Source of the DNA: Olsenella porci
GTDB lineage: Bacteria > Actinomycetota > Coriobacteriia > Coriobacteriales > Atopobiaceae
Assembly (NCBI RefSeq): GCF_009695875.1
Contig: NZ_VUNC01000005.1
Location: 62,001 to 126,000 of the forward strand
DNA: 64,000 nucleotides
Direction of reading: 5' to 3'
The notes beneath the pieces are model-generated. The model did not search any database. It was not told the origin of the DNA and was given only the letters and a program-made list of their open reading frames with translations. The position numbers and the translations under genes are program-made. Position 1 is the first letter of the stretch; every line of letters begins with the position of its first letter. Shown piece after piece: positions 43,773-51,160 of this stretch.

Positions 43773-44596
43773 GCGAAGAAATCCTCCTCTTCAATCTGGT
43801 CCTGGGTCTCCGCCTGCACGGCACCGCCACCCGCACGCAGCGCCTGGAGCTTCTTCTTCACGTCGAGCAGGTCAAGCTGGTTGAAGGCCTCCACCACCAC
43901 GATCACGGCTGCGAGCGCGGCAACGCCGACCATGGGCAGACCCAGGTACGAGACGCAGATGAAGCCGAGAAGGAAGTAGATGGCGATCTTGGAGTTCCAG
44001 AGCATCCTCACGAGGAGCGCCATGCCGACCGCGGGGAGAAGCCCGGCCGCGGCGTTGAAGCCGTTCGTGACGGCAGCAGGGATGACGTTGACCAGGTTCG
44101 CGACGGGCTCTGCGCCAAAGTAGACGCCCAGGAAGGTCGGGATTGCCATCGCGGCGTTCATGACGAGGGCACCGCCAAAGTGAACGATGAAGACGTTCTT
44201 GGTCTCGCCGGTATGGGCGGCCCAGTCGATGAGGGGCGACCAGAACGACATGAGGACGTTGAAGATGAGCGAATAGATGATGTTTGCGAAGATGGCAACG
44301 GCGGTTGCGAGGGTGATTGCGGCACCCTGTGCCATGCCCATCTGAGTCACGAAGCAGATTGCCATGACCGTACCGGTGACGGGCTCTGCCGACGTCGCGC
44401 CACCAACGTTGACGTTGCCGATGAAGATTGCCTCCATCGCAGCGCCGATGATGATGCCGGTAGTGACGTCACCAAAGATGAGTCCGGCGACCATTCCAAC
44501 GCAGATTGGTTGGTCGATCATCGGCTGGCCAAACGTCCACTGCACAAAGTAGCAGATGAACGATGCCAGGAAGGCCATCAAAGCCAATTGCAGCAT
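43769..44596 (-). CDS. PTS mannose-family IIC with EDFFA tail
   Basis: 275 residues from the ATG at 44596, with GGGAGGAG upstream. It is an IIC of the sorbose/mannose group, with QPMIDQPICVGMVAGLIFGDVTTGIIIGAAMEAIFIGNVNVGG near the N-terminus and several membrane segments. The C-terminal cytoplasmic tail is acidic and ends in EEEDFFA, the same last five residues as the IIA protein of this operon. The codons of the tail also carry the ribosome binding site of IID. Confidence 0.93.
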   Translation of the reverse strand: MLQLALMAFLASFICYFVQWTFGQPMIDQPICVGMVAGLIFGDVTTGIIIGAAMEAIFIGNVNVGGATSAEPVTGTVMAICFVTQMGMAQGAAITLATAVAIFANIIYSLIFNVLMSFWSPLIDWAAHTGETKNVFIVHFGGALVMNAAMAIPTFLGVYFGAEPVANLVNVIPAAVTNGFNAAAGLLPAVGMALLVRMLWNSKIAIYFLLGFICVSYLGLPMVGVAALAAVIVVVEAFNQLDLLDVKKKLQALRAGGGAVQAETQDQIEEEDFFA

Positions 44597-44659
44597 GCTC
44601 TTCTCCTCCCACGGAACGCACTTCTTGTATCGGTTGCCCCTGTCGGGGCTTTTGCGCGG

Positions 44660-45160
44660 CTAGCCGAGCTTGGCAAGAAGGTCGGCAACCTTGGTCTTTG
44701 CATCGGTGGTGCCGACTTGGTGAATTACGGGGATTCCCAGCTCGCAAAGCTTGCGCGCCGCCTCGAGGTCCTCGGGGTTGAGGTTCACGCCCGTGGTGAG
44801 GAGCTTCTTCTTGGCGTCGTCGGAGCGGTCGAAGCGCCCTACGTTTGCGATGTTGACCGCCTGCACGTTGCCCTTGCAGTTGGAGGCAACCTCATAAGCA
44901 TCGGCAACGGTCTGCGTGAGCATGAAGATGCGCATATCCTTGCCACGAGGGTCGTTTGCCACGCCAATGGCATCCTTGACCGAGCGGATGAGGAGACGCT
45001 GCCCCTGCGGGCACGCCATCTTGAGCGTTGCCGCCTGCGTCTTGTCCTGTGCTGCGTGGTCGTTAGCGACCACGATTCCCTTGGTGTTGAGCTCCTTGCC
45101 CCAGAGCAACGCCACCTGACCATGAATGAGTCGATCGTCTACGCGAATCTGAACAATCAT
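44660..45160 (-). CDS. PTS mannose-family IIB
   Basis: 166 residues from the ATG at 45160, with AAGGGGGAA upstream; longer readings start before the IIA stop without a site. The phosphorylated His is H13 in RVDDRLIHGQVALLWGKEL, the standard IIB motif. ANDHAAQD and NIANVGRFDRSDDAKK follow as usual. It takes phosphate from IIA and gives it to the sugar in IIC-IID. Confidence 0.93.
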   Translation of the reverse strand: MIVQIRVDDRLIHGQVALLWGKELNTKGIVVANDHAAQDKTQAATLKMACPQGQRLLIRSVKDAIGVANDPRGKDMRIFMLTQTVADAYEVASNCKGNVQAVNIANVGRFDRSDDAKKKLLTTGVNLNPEDLEAARKLCELGIPVIHQVGTTDAKTKVADLLAKLG

Positions 45161-45228
45161 GGTTCCCCCTTCCTTGAGGACATCATTTCCACCGGCATCG
45201 TGTGCCGGACATTTCTCAAAGAACGCAG

Positions 45229-45657
45229 CTATGCGAAGAAGTCCTCGTCGGACTCGTCGCCCTTCTCCTCGCCCTCGTCTGCCGAGACGCGCTGGATGAG
45301 GGACGCCCCCGTCTTCACAATCTCGTCCACCGATCCCGCATTGAGCGGCTCGTCCGAGAGGAGACATCCCATGACGGTGATGAGGTTCACGCCGGTGACG
45401 TGCAGGATCCCATGCTTCTCGGGCTCGAGCTGCATCACCTTGTTGCAGACGCTGCCACCCAGAAGGTCGGTGAAGATAACGGCCTCGTCATCCGGACCCA
45501 CCGAGTCGATGAACTCCTGGATCCTGGGCGTGAAGTCGGATTCGTCCAGGTAGCAGTCGACCGCGGTGATTGCCGAGTCATCATGCGTGAGGATCTTGAC
45601 GGCACTCTTGATGCCGCTGGCCACGGTCCCGTGAGAGGCGATCAGAAACTTTCTCAT
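45229..45657 (-). CDS. PTS mannose-family IIA with EDFFA tail
   Basis: 142 residues. The phosphorylated His is H9 in IASHGTVASGIKSA, and FTDLLGGSVCNKVMQL (about 64-79) is the usual second motif. It takes phosphate from HPr and passes it to IIB. The core ends near residue 125; the last ~17 residues are an acidic tail ending in DEDFFA, identical in the final five to the IIC tail. The aldolase gene is 15 bases upstream. Confidence 0.93.
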   Translation of the reverse strand: MRKFLIASHGTVASGIKSAVKILTHDDSAITAVDCYLDESDFTPRIQEFIDSVGPDDEAVIFTDLLGGSVCNKVMQLEPEKHGILHVTGVNLITVMGCLLSDEPLNAGSVDEIVKTGASLIQRVSADEGEEKGDESDEDFFA

Positions 45658-45672
45658 ATCCAGCCCCCTCCC

Positions 45673-46563
45673 CTAGATCACGAAGGGGTCTGCACCGTTG
45701 GCGAACACCGTCACCACGTGCTCGAACGTCTTAACGAGGCTCTCGTGAGCGGTGGTGGTCATGTCGTGCCAGTAGATGTTGACGTTGGGATCGGCGGCGA
45801 CCTTCTCGTCGATCATCTTGCGCACTGCCTCGCCCGCATACTTGACACCGTAGGTGTAGTAGTTGATCTTGCGCACGCCGGCGTCGATGGACTTGTGGTA
45901 CTGCTCGTCCGAGAGGCCGGAGCCGCCGTGCATCACCAGGGGGACCTTCACGCGGTCGCGGATGTCGGTCAGAACCTGGTAGTTGAGCTTCGGCTCACCC
46001 CTGTACAGGCCGTGGACGGTGCCGAACGAGCAGGCGAGAATGTCGAGCCCGGTCCTTGTGACAAAGTCCTTTGCCTGGTCGGGGTCGGTGTAAATGGCAC
46101 CGGCCTCGTCAGCGGTGCCGCCCTCGTCCTTCTCGCCCGCCTCGCGAGAGCCCATGGAGCCAAGCTCGCACTCGAGTCCCGCTCCATACTCGGAGCACAT
46201 GTCCGCCGCATAGCTGGAGAGCTCGACGTTGCGCTCGTAGGGAAGGGCGGAGCCGTCAAACATCACACCGGTGAACCCAAGGTCAAGGGCGTGGCGTGCA
46301 TAGGACAGGTCCTCGCAGTGGTCGAGGTTGAAGCAAATCTGCGCACTCGAGCGCTCGGCGAGCTCGGCGACGATGGGCCCCACGTACTTGAGGGGGACAA
46401 GCGACTCGTGCGCCTGCGCGTGCTGGATGATGATGGGATAGTGGGTCTCCTCGGCCACCTCGATGGCCGCGCGGATCGCCTCCAGACTCGCGGAATTCAC
46501 GGCTGCGACCGCCATGTTCTTCTGCTCCGCAATCTGACAGACGTCTCGAAGGCTAACAAGCAT
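45673..46563 (-). CDS. GatY/KbaY-like class II aldolase
   Basis: 296 residues from the ATG at 46563, with AAGGAAGGAAG upstream. It belongs to the class II fructose/tagatose-bisphosphate aldolase family. Zn-ligand His are in NLDHCED (about 80), SFGTVHGLYRG (about 193) and VMHGGSGLS (about 223), with the phosphate loop GGSG and NYYTYG. A long acidic loop (EAGEKDEGGTADEAGA, about 144-159) fits the tagatose/GatY side of the family. It leads the mannose-family PTS operon, so it probably cleaves the bisphosphate made from the imported sugar. Its usual partner GatZ is in the neighbouring operon. Confidence 0.9.
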   Translation of the reverse strand: MLVSLRDVCQIAEQKNMAVAAVNSASLEAIRAAIEVAEETHYPIIIQHAQAHESLVPLKYVGPIVAELAERSSAQICFNLDHCEDLSYARHALDLGFTGVMFDGSALPYERNVELSSYAADMCSEYGAGLECELGSMGSREAGEKDEGGTADEAGAIYTDPDQAKDFVTRTGLDILACSFGTVHGLYRGEPKLNYQVLTDIRDRVKVPLVMHGGSGLSDEQYHKSIDAGVRKINYYTYGVKYAGEAVRKMIDEKVAADPNVNIYWHDMTTTAHESLVKTFEHVVTVFANGADPFVI

Positions 46564-46867
46564 CGCGTCTTCCTTCCTTCCCTGGCGGACGTTTGCCCGC
46601 CAACCTTCGTGCCTCAACTCCCAAATGGGAGAAGAGCGGGCATGCGTACCCCTTGCGTAATCGCTTGCTCGCGTTTCACAAACCGAATCTAATCATTTGT
46701 AAGCATATTCATTCGTTTTATTTCGCTGAATGGTACCAATTCAGGTTTAAGCGTGCATTCATATTCGTTTGCTTTCGTTTTGGTAGTACAGTCATTGCTA
46801 ACGGCAGCAGTATGGGAAGCCCCGCTGGGGCCAAGGCAGCGATTCGTACCGCAGGAATCGAGGAGAC
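46564..46867. promoter_or_regulatory. Divergent control region between aldolase-PTS operon and DeoR gene
   Basis: 304 bases, A+T-rich from 46670 to 46800. It contains the two operator-like repeats at 46711-46777. The DeoR GTG start at 46868 has AGGAG only two bases away, with a better-spaced AGGAA at 46853, so the start is slightly uncertain. No gene is present. Confidence 0.6.
46711..46777 (+). promoter_or_regulatory. Paired TTCGTTT repeats, DeoR-type operators
   Basis: ATTCGTTTTATTTCG (46711-46725) and ATTCGTTTGCTTTCG (46763-46777) agree in 13 of 15 bases; starts are 52 bases apart (five helical turns). TTTCGTTTT-rich direct repeats are typical sites of AgaR/GlpR-type DeoR regulators. Confidence 0.65.
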
Positions 46868-47665
46868 GTGAGCACGCAGAGCCCAAGCCAGCCCCTCTTT
46901 CTGGAGGAGCGACAGCAGAGGATCCAGGAGATGGTGGAGGAGTCCTCGACCATCACCATCGCCCAGATCGTGGACGCGTTTGGGGTTTCGGCAGCCACCG
47001 CGCGCAAGGACCTGCGCGAGCTGGAGTCCCAGGGGAAGGTGAGGCGCACGCACGGTGGCGCGATGAGCATAGAGTCCAACGAGCGCGAGCTGCGGGCGGC
47101 GACCTCGGTCTCGGTGGCACACGAGGAGAAGGTGCGGGTTGCCCATGCCGCGGCGAAGCTCGTCAAGGACGGCGACACCTTCATAGTCCAGGCCGGAACG
47201 ACCAACCTGGAGTTCGTGCGCGCACTCAGGGGGAAGCACAACCTCACGATCATCACCAACGACACGATGATCTCGACCGAGGCGGATGCCCTTCTCCCCG
47301 ACAGCTCGGTCATCCAGCTTGGCGGGCGCATCCGCGAGGGCTTCCACTACACGGAGGGGGTCGTGCCCACGCGAGAGGTCGATCAGCTCATGGTGCCCAC
47401 GGTGTACCTCTGCACCAACGCGTTCTCGTTTGAGCAGGGCTTCAGCGCGCACCGCCTGGAGCAGGCGGCGTGGCTCGCCCAGCTGATGGAGCACTCCCGA
47501 CGCCACGTGATATTGCTCGACTCCACCAAGATGGGGGTGAGCGCCGCGGTGCACCACAACGACCTCTCGGACTTTGATGTCCTGGTAACTGACACCGGGG
47601 TGAGCGAGGAGTATCGGGCTAGGTTTGCGAGCGAGGCACCCAACCTCAAGGTCATCTACGCGTAG
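46868..47665 (+). CDS. DeoR-family transcription regulator
   Basis: 265 residues. The N-terminal HTH is FLEERQQRIQEMVEESSTITIAQIVDAFGVSAATARKDLRELE, then RRTHGGA, the usual DeoR hinge. The effector domain has the NagB-like features VQAGTTNLEFVRAL and LDSTKMG, which bind a sugar phosphate. It faces the aldolase-PTS operon and probably represses it until the sugar phosphate is present. The substrate class (galactosamine, tagatose or similar) is only suggested by the GatY-like enzyme. Confidence 0.92.
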   Translation: MSTQSPSQPLFLEERQQRIQEMVEESSTITIAQIVDAFGVSAATARKDLRELESQGKVRRTHGGAMSIESNERELRAATSVSVAHEEKVRVAHAAAKLVKDGDTFIVQAGTTNLEFVRALRGKHNLTIITNDTMISTEADALLPDSSVIQLGGRIREGFHYTEGVVPTREVDQLMVPTVYLCTNAFSFEQGFSAHRLEQAAWLAQLMEHSRRHVILLDSTKMGVSAAVHHNDLSDFDVLVTDTGVSEEYRARFASEAPNLKVIYA

Positions 47666-47978
47666 GTGCGCTCCTCCGGGACGATTGCGAGGGAAGCTGA
47701 CTCTGGCCGCGGCAGAAAAGCCACGTCGCAAGTACTAGCATCCCGTCTTTTCTGACATTGACGTTGTCGTCACAACACATTGCGAGACAAGGTGTCAGAA
47801 ATCAACGGGTGCGAGTACTCGCGACCTTTGATTTCTAACATGGACACGCCGACGCTCTAAGGGGAGGAGAAGTGCCGCCGCCTCGCTCGCTGGTTTGGGC
47901 AACTACTGGCTCGCACGCCCCTCTCCCCCATGCCATGAGCTAGGCATGCGGCAGGCGGCCCCCGTCCTTGGCTCGGAG
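47666..47978. other. Convergent gap with palindromic repeats
   Basis: 313 bases between convergent DeoR and HD-domain genes. It holds the repeats at 47727-47840 and a CCCCTCTCCCCC tract near 47919-47930. No gene is supported. Confidence 0.55.
47727..47840. repeat. 48-base near-perfect palindrome with a third inverted copy
   Basis: 47793-47840 is a 48-base palindrome centred on GCGAGTACTCGC; outer arms are TGTCAGAAATCAA and TTGATTTCTAACA. A third half-unit in related sequence lies at 47727-47757, CGCAAGTACTAGCA to TTCTGACA, inverted to 47793-47823. Most bases of the half-units agree. It could be a terminator of deoR, a REP-like element or a non-autonomous mobile remnant. Confidence 0.7.
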
Positions 47979-48500
47979 CTACGCCATGAACTGGTCGTGC
48001 AGAAGCTGGCGCCCAGCCCTGGTGCGGAACACGCGCTCGTCGACTGACTCCGCCACGCGACGGCGCGCCTCGGGGTCGTCGGGATGGTCCTCGAAGATGT
48101 TCACCAGGAAGTCCGCCTCCACGAGTACCTGCAGGTCGATGTCGTGGATGTCGTTGTAGCTGTGATGGTGACCCACCAGCCAGCACGCACGGTCAATGAC
48201 CTGCGTCTCATAGCCCAGGCGCGCCATCATCGGGCGCGCAATGCCAGGCCCCAGCTCCTCCTGGTGCTTGCCGGACGTGTCGCCGTACCGGCGCTCGGAC
48301 TCGTGGATTCCCACGTCGTGCACGAGGGCGGCAGCCTCCAGAACATAGAGGTCCCGCTGGTCCAGCCCCTCCAAAAGAGCGATGGTCCGGGCCAGCGCGC
48401 GCACCTTCACGAAGTGCTGGATGCGCCTTGGGTCGCCCGCGTCGTACTGGAACATCGCAAGCTCAAGCCCAACGTGGTCCCGAGGCGGAGTCTGATCCAT
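47979..48500 (-). CDS. HD-domain phosphohydrolase-like protein
   Basis: 173 residues. The HD metal site is visible: His in RIQHFVKVRALA (about residue 29), HD in ALVHDVGIHES (about 60-61), and further His/Asp in WLVGHHHSYNDIHDIDLQVLVEADFL (about 108-130). Stand-alone HD proteins of this size are phosphohydrolases of nucleotides or remain uncharacterised. Substrate is not assigned. It is transcribed alone, divergent from the LpdD-like gene. Confidence 0.85.
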   Translation of the reverse strand: MDQTPPRDHVGLELAMFQYDAGDPRRIQHFVKVRALARTIALLEGLDQRDLYVLEAAALVHDVGIHESERRYGDTSGKHQEELGPGIARPMMARLGYETQVIDRACWLVGHHHSYNDIHDIDLQVLVEADFLVNIFEDHPDDPEARRRVAESVDERVFRTRAGRQLLHDQFMA

Positions 48501-48641
48501 GGTTGTCCCCCAAAAAATGGTTTTGACGGCGATCCTGCGGTCGGGGGAAGTAGTCGCTCCCCGTCGACGCCTCGCAATGCTACGCTGACGATCTCATTGG
48601 GGCAAAGGTGGGCACCGATGGGTTACGCGCCGTTCATCTGT

Positions 48642-48678
48642 TTGCACCTCCCTCTCGCTTGACTGTATAGCCGCTATA
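48642..48678 (+). promoter_or_regulatory. Promoter with overlapping TATAGC-C-GCTATA dyad
   Basis: TTGCAC (48642-48647), an 18-base spacer and TATAGC (48666-48671). The -10 is the left arm of a perfect 13-base dyad (48666-48678), so a regulator could bind over it. It is 50 bases upstream of the LpdD-like gene. Confidence 0.5.
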
Positions 48679-48728
48679 GGGTGGAACCTGGGCTTGGATA
48701 GCTTTGGGCAAACCGGGGGGAGAGACTC

Positions 48729-49157
48729 ATGGGCATGCAGCTTGGAACGGTTGCCGCCGGCGAGGGGCGCTTTAGGTTGGAGGCGGCAGTCGTCGTGACG
48801 CCGCGCGGCATCACGGTGACGGCATGCTCGCCCCGCTACGCGCACCTGGGGGCGACGGCACAGGCGATTCCCCGCCCCGAGCCAGGGCGCACCGCCACCG
48901 TGAGCATCCTCTCGGTGCCCTGTCATCGCGACGAGATTCCCGCACACGACATAGCGGCCAAGCTCGCGACGCGCTTTCACATGCCGGTCGCCGCGAGCAC
49001 CGGCCTTCACGTGGACGGTGCCACCGACGAGGACCTGCGCACGTTCCTCGGAGTAGTGAGCGAGCTCACGGAGGGAATTGCCGACTACGTGGCAAAAGCC
49101 CTTCCCGCCGCCAGCGAGGACGAGCTGGATCCCGCCCCGGCGAGGCCCCGGGCTTGA
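48729..49157 (+). CDS. Small LpdD-like (prenylated-flavin chaperone-like) protein
   Basis: 142 residues; GGGGGGAGAG precedes the ATG. Features: a beta-rich start (GRFRLEAAVVVTPRGITVTACS), a strand ending in HLGATAQAIP, TVSILSVPCHRDE and a late segment VAASTGLHVDGATDEDLRTFLGVVSEL. This pattern resembles the LpdD/UbiD-associated small protein family that helps mature prenyl-FMN decarboxylases, but no UbiD or UbiX gene is in the window. I rate the family call as tentative. Cytoplasmic; no signal peptide. Confidence 0.55.
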   Translation: MGMQLGTVAAGEGRFRLEAAVVVTPRGITVTACSPRYAHLGATAQAIPRPEPGRTATVSILSVPCHRDEIPAHDIAAKLATRFHMPVAASTGLHVDGATDEDLRTFLGVVSELTEGIADYVAKALPAASEDELDPAPARPRA

Positions 49158-49372
49158 GGCGTGGCGCCTCTTAACCAACCCTTTTCGAGCGACGCTACGC
49201 CTTGCTGGGACGTTGGACCCCACCGGCGCCGATTGGCACAGGGCAAAAACTGCCCCGGCACGTCATGGTCTTGGCAACGTGTCCCCGCCCAAGACACGAG
49301 CGCCCTTGGAAAGGTCGGCTCCCGTCGGCCTTGGGCACACGACGCGCCCAACAAAAGCACCCGCTCGTTCCC

Positions 49373-50125
49373 CTACGCAAAGGGTGGGACGATGACGTCG
49401 TAGCGAATGGCCTTTCCCTCAACGGTGTAGCTTGGCTTTGACCCGGCAAGCCACGGCCCCTTTGCAGGACGCTTGATGACGACCTTACGGGGATGCGCCC
49501 CAAGCGCGGCGGAGAGGAGCGACGCCTCATCCTCGCAGGGCCGCTCCAGCCGCTGGATCATCTGTAGCTTCTTCTTCACCGAGGCGCTCTTGCGCCGCTC
49601 GGGAAACATCGGGTCCAACAGAACGACGTCCGGTGCAGCATCCAGCTCGCCCAAGGCGGACACGCTGTCCCCACGTCGCGCCTTCATGCGCCCGACTGCC
49701 TCCGCAAGCCCCGGCACGGCGGCAGCTCGGCGCAGGCCATCAGCGAGCAGCTCGTACACCACCGGGTCGCGCTCGTAGAGCGTGACCTCAAAACCCGCCG
49801 CCGCCAGCAGGAGGGAGTCCTCGCCAAGGCCTGCCGTGGCGTCAAATGCCGTGCGCGGCCCGTCTCCCCTGATTCTGGCGGCCCGCACCAGCAGCTCGCG
49901 GGAGAGATTCGAGCGCCGCAGCCGCGGAAGCATTCTCGTGAGGTCGGCAGAGAGCGACATGTTCCCGCGACGCAGGCACAGCCCGTCGGCCGACACCACA
50001 AGTGAGAGGCACTCGTCACTGGTAGGAACTGCGTCGACCACGGGGGCACCGAGCCTCTCCCCCAGCCCCTGCGCCTCACCAACGAGGGAAGGGTCCCCCG
50101 CACGCACCACAAGCCCGTCCGGCAT
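49373..50125 (-). CDS. rsmJ: RsmJ-like 16S rRNA guanine-N2 methyltransferase
   Basis: 250 residues if started at the ATG at 50125, which has GGGAGG just upstream; a GTG/ATG pair at 50140 is the longer alternative. The SAM motif is FDATAGLGEDSLLLAAAGFEV, the methyltransferase motif is VVLLDPMFPERRKSASVKKKLQMIQRL, and VIKRPAKGPWL follows. These are hallmarks of RsmJ (methylates G1516 of 16S rRNA in E. coli). The ABC ATPase gene upstream ends 33 bases from it on the same strand, so co-transcription is likely. Confidence 0.9.
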   Translation of the reverse strand: MPDGLVVRAGDPSLVGEAQGLGERLGAPVVDAVPTSDECLSLVVSADGLCLRRGNMSLSADLTRMLPRLRRSNLSRELLVRAARIRGDGPRTAFDATAGLGEDSLLLAAAGFEVTLYERDPVVYELLADGLRRAAAVPGLAEAVGRMKARRGDSVSALGELDAAPDVVLLDPMFPERRKSASVKKKLQMIQRLERPCEDEASLLSAALGAHPRKVVIKRPAKGPWLAGSKPSYTVEGKAIRYDVIVPPFA

Positions 50126-50158
50126 CCGACCTCCCATCACGCGCCCAAACCCGACTCG

Positions 50159-50974
50159 CTAATCCCCGTAGGCCCCGCGCAGCGAATACCAGCCCTCGTG
50201 GACGTCCACCACCAGAGGGACACCAAAGAGGTCGGAGAGCACCTCCCCGCGCAGCATCTGCTCCTTGGGACCATCGGCGTACACCTCTGCGTTGCGGATG
50301 AGAAGAACGCGGCCGATTGCGGGAACGATGTCCTCGGGGTAGTGCGTGACCAGGATGATCGACACCCCCTCGGCTGCCAGGGTACTCATCGACTCGCGCA
50401 CGTGGTACATGCCCTCCGGGTCAAGACCCGTGCAGGGTTCGTCGAAGACCAGCACCTTTGGATTACGCACGAGCTCGCGGGCGATAAGGACGCGGCGGGC
50501 CTGGCCCGTGGAGAGGGTCCTGATGTCCTGGTGGGCAACCCCCGCGATGCCCAGGCGATCGAGTGCCTCGAGCGCCCGTTGGTAGTCATGCTCCGTGACC
50601 TCGTATTGCATGGGGAGCCCGAGCGTGCCATAGATACCACCCACGACGATGTCGATGGAGGGGGCATGCACGCGAATCTGCTCGTGCATGGTCGAGCTCA
50701 CGATGCCCAGGATCCGACGAATCTCAGCCAGCTGGGGGCGCTCCTGCCCACGAAAGAGCACGGGCGGCTCGTCACGATACACGGGGAACACCTCGCGCGT
50801 GAGCAGCTGGATGAAGGTTGACTTGCCTGCGCCGTTAGGCCCCAGCAACGCGACGTGCTCGCCCTCGCGCAGCGCGAAGTCGCGCACGTGCAGGATGGTC
50901 TTCCCCGACCTTACGACGCTCGCATCGTGAATCCTGAACAGCTCCGAGCCCAGAGCCCCCGCTCCTCGTGCCAT
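50159..50974 (-). CDS. ModF-like stand-alone ABC ATPase
   Basis: 271 residues from the ATG at 50974, with GAGGGG upstream. One ATPase domain: Walker A LGPNGAGKSTFIQLL, signature LSTGQARRVLIAREL (STGQ instead of SGGQ), Walker B VLVFDEPCTGLDPEG and switch His in LVTHYPEDI. Similar to the ModF/YlmA group (COG1119), which often lack an adjacent membrane subunit; none is present here. Its role is unknown. Probably transcribed with rsmJ. Confidence 0.85.
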   Translation of the reverse strand: MARGAGALGSELFRIHDASVVRSGKTILHVRDFALREGEHVALLGPNGAGKSTFIQLLTREVFPVYRDEPPVLFRGQERPQLAEIRRILGIVSSTMHEQIRVHAPSIDIVVGGIYGTLGLPMQYEVTEHDYQRALEALDRLGIAGVAHQDIRTLSTGQARRVLIARELVRNPKVLVFDEPCTGLDPEGMYHVRESMSTLAAEGVSIILVTHYPEDIVPAIGRVLLIRNAEVYADGPKEQMLRGEVLSDLFGVPLVVDVHEGWYSLRGAYGD

Positions 50975-51160
50975 GAAGTGACCCCTCTGGTTGCGCGCAG
51001 GGCATGGGCCCCCGCATCCACACATTTCTCGCCCCGCCAATAACCCAGGGCGCGTGAAGACCTACTATATGCAAAATCAGGTAGGCAAAGGTAACTTTGC
51101 CCAAGCCCGAAACATCGCACGCACATGCAGGACAGGCAACAAGATTTGGGGGACCCTCTA

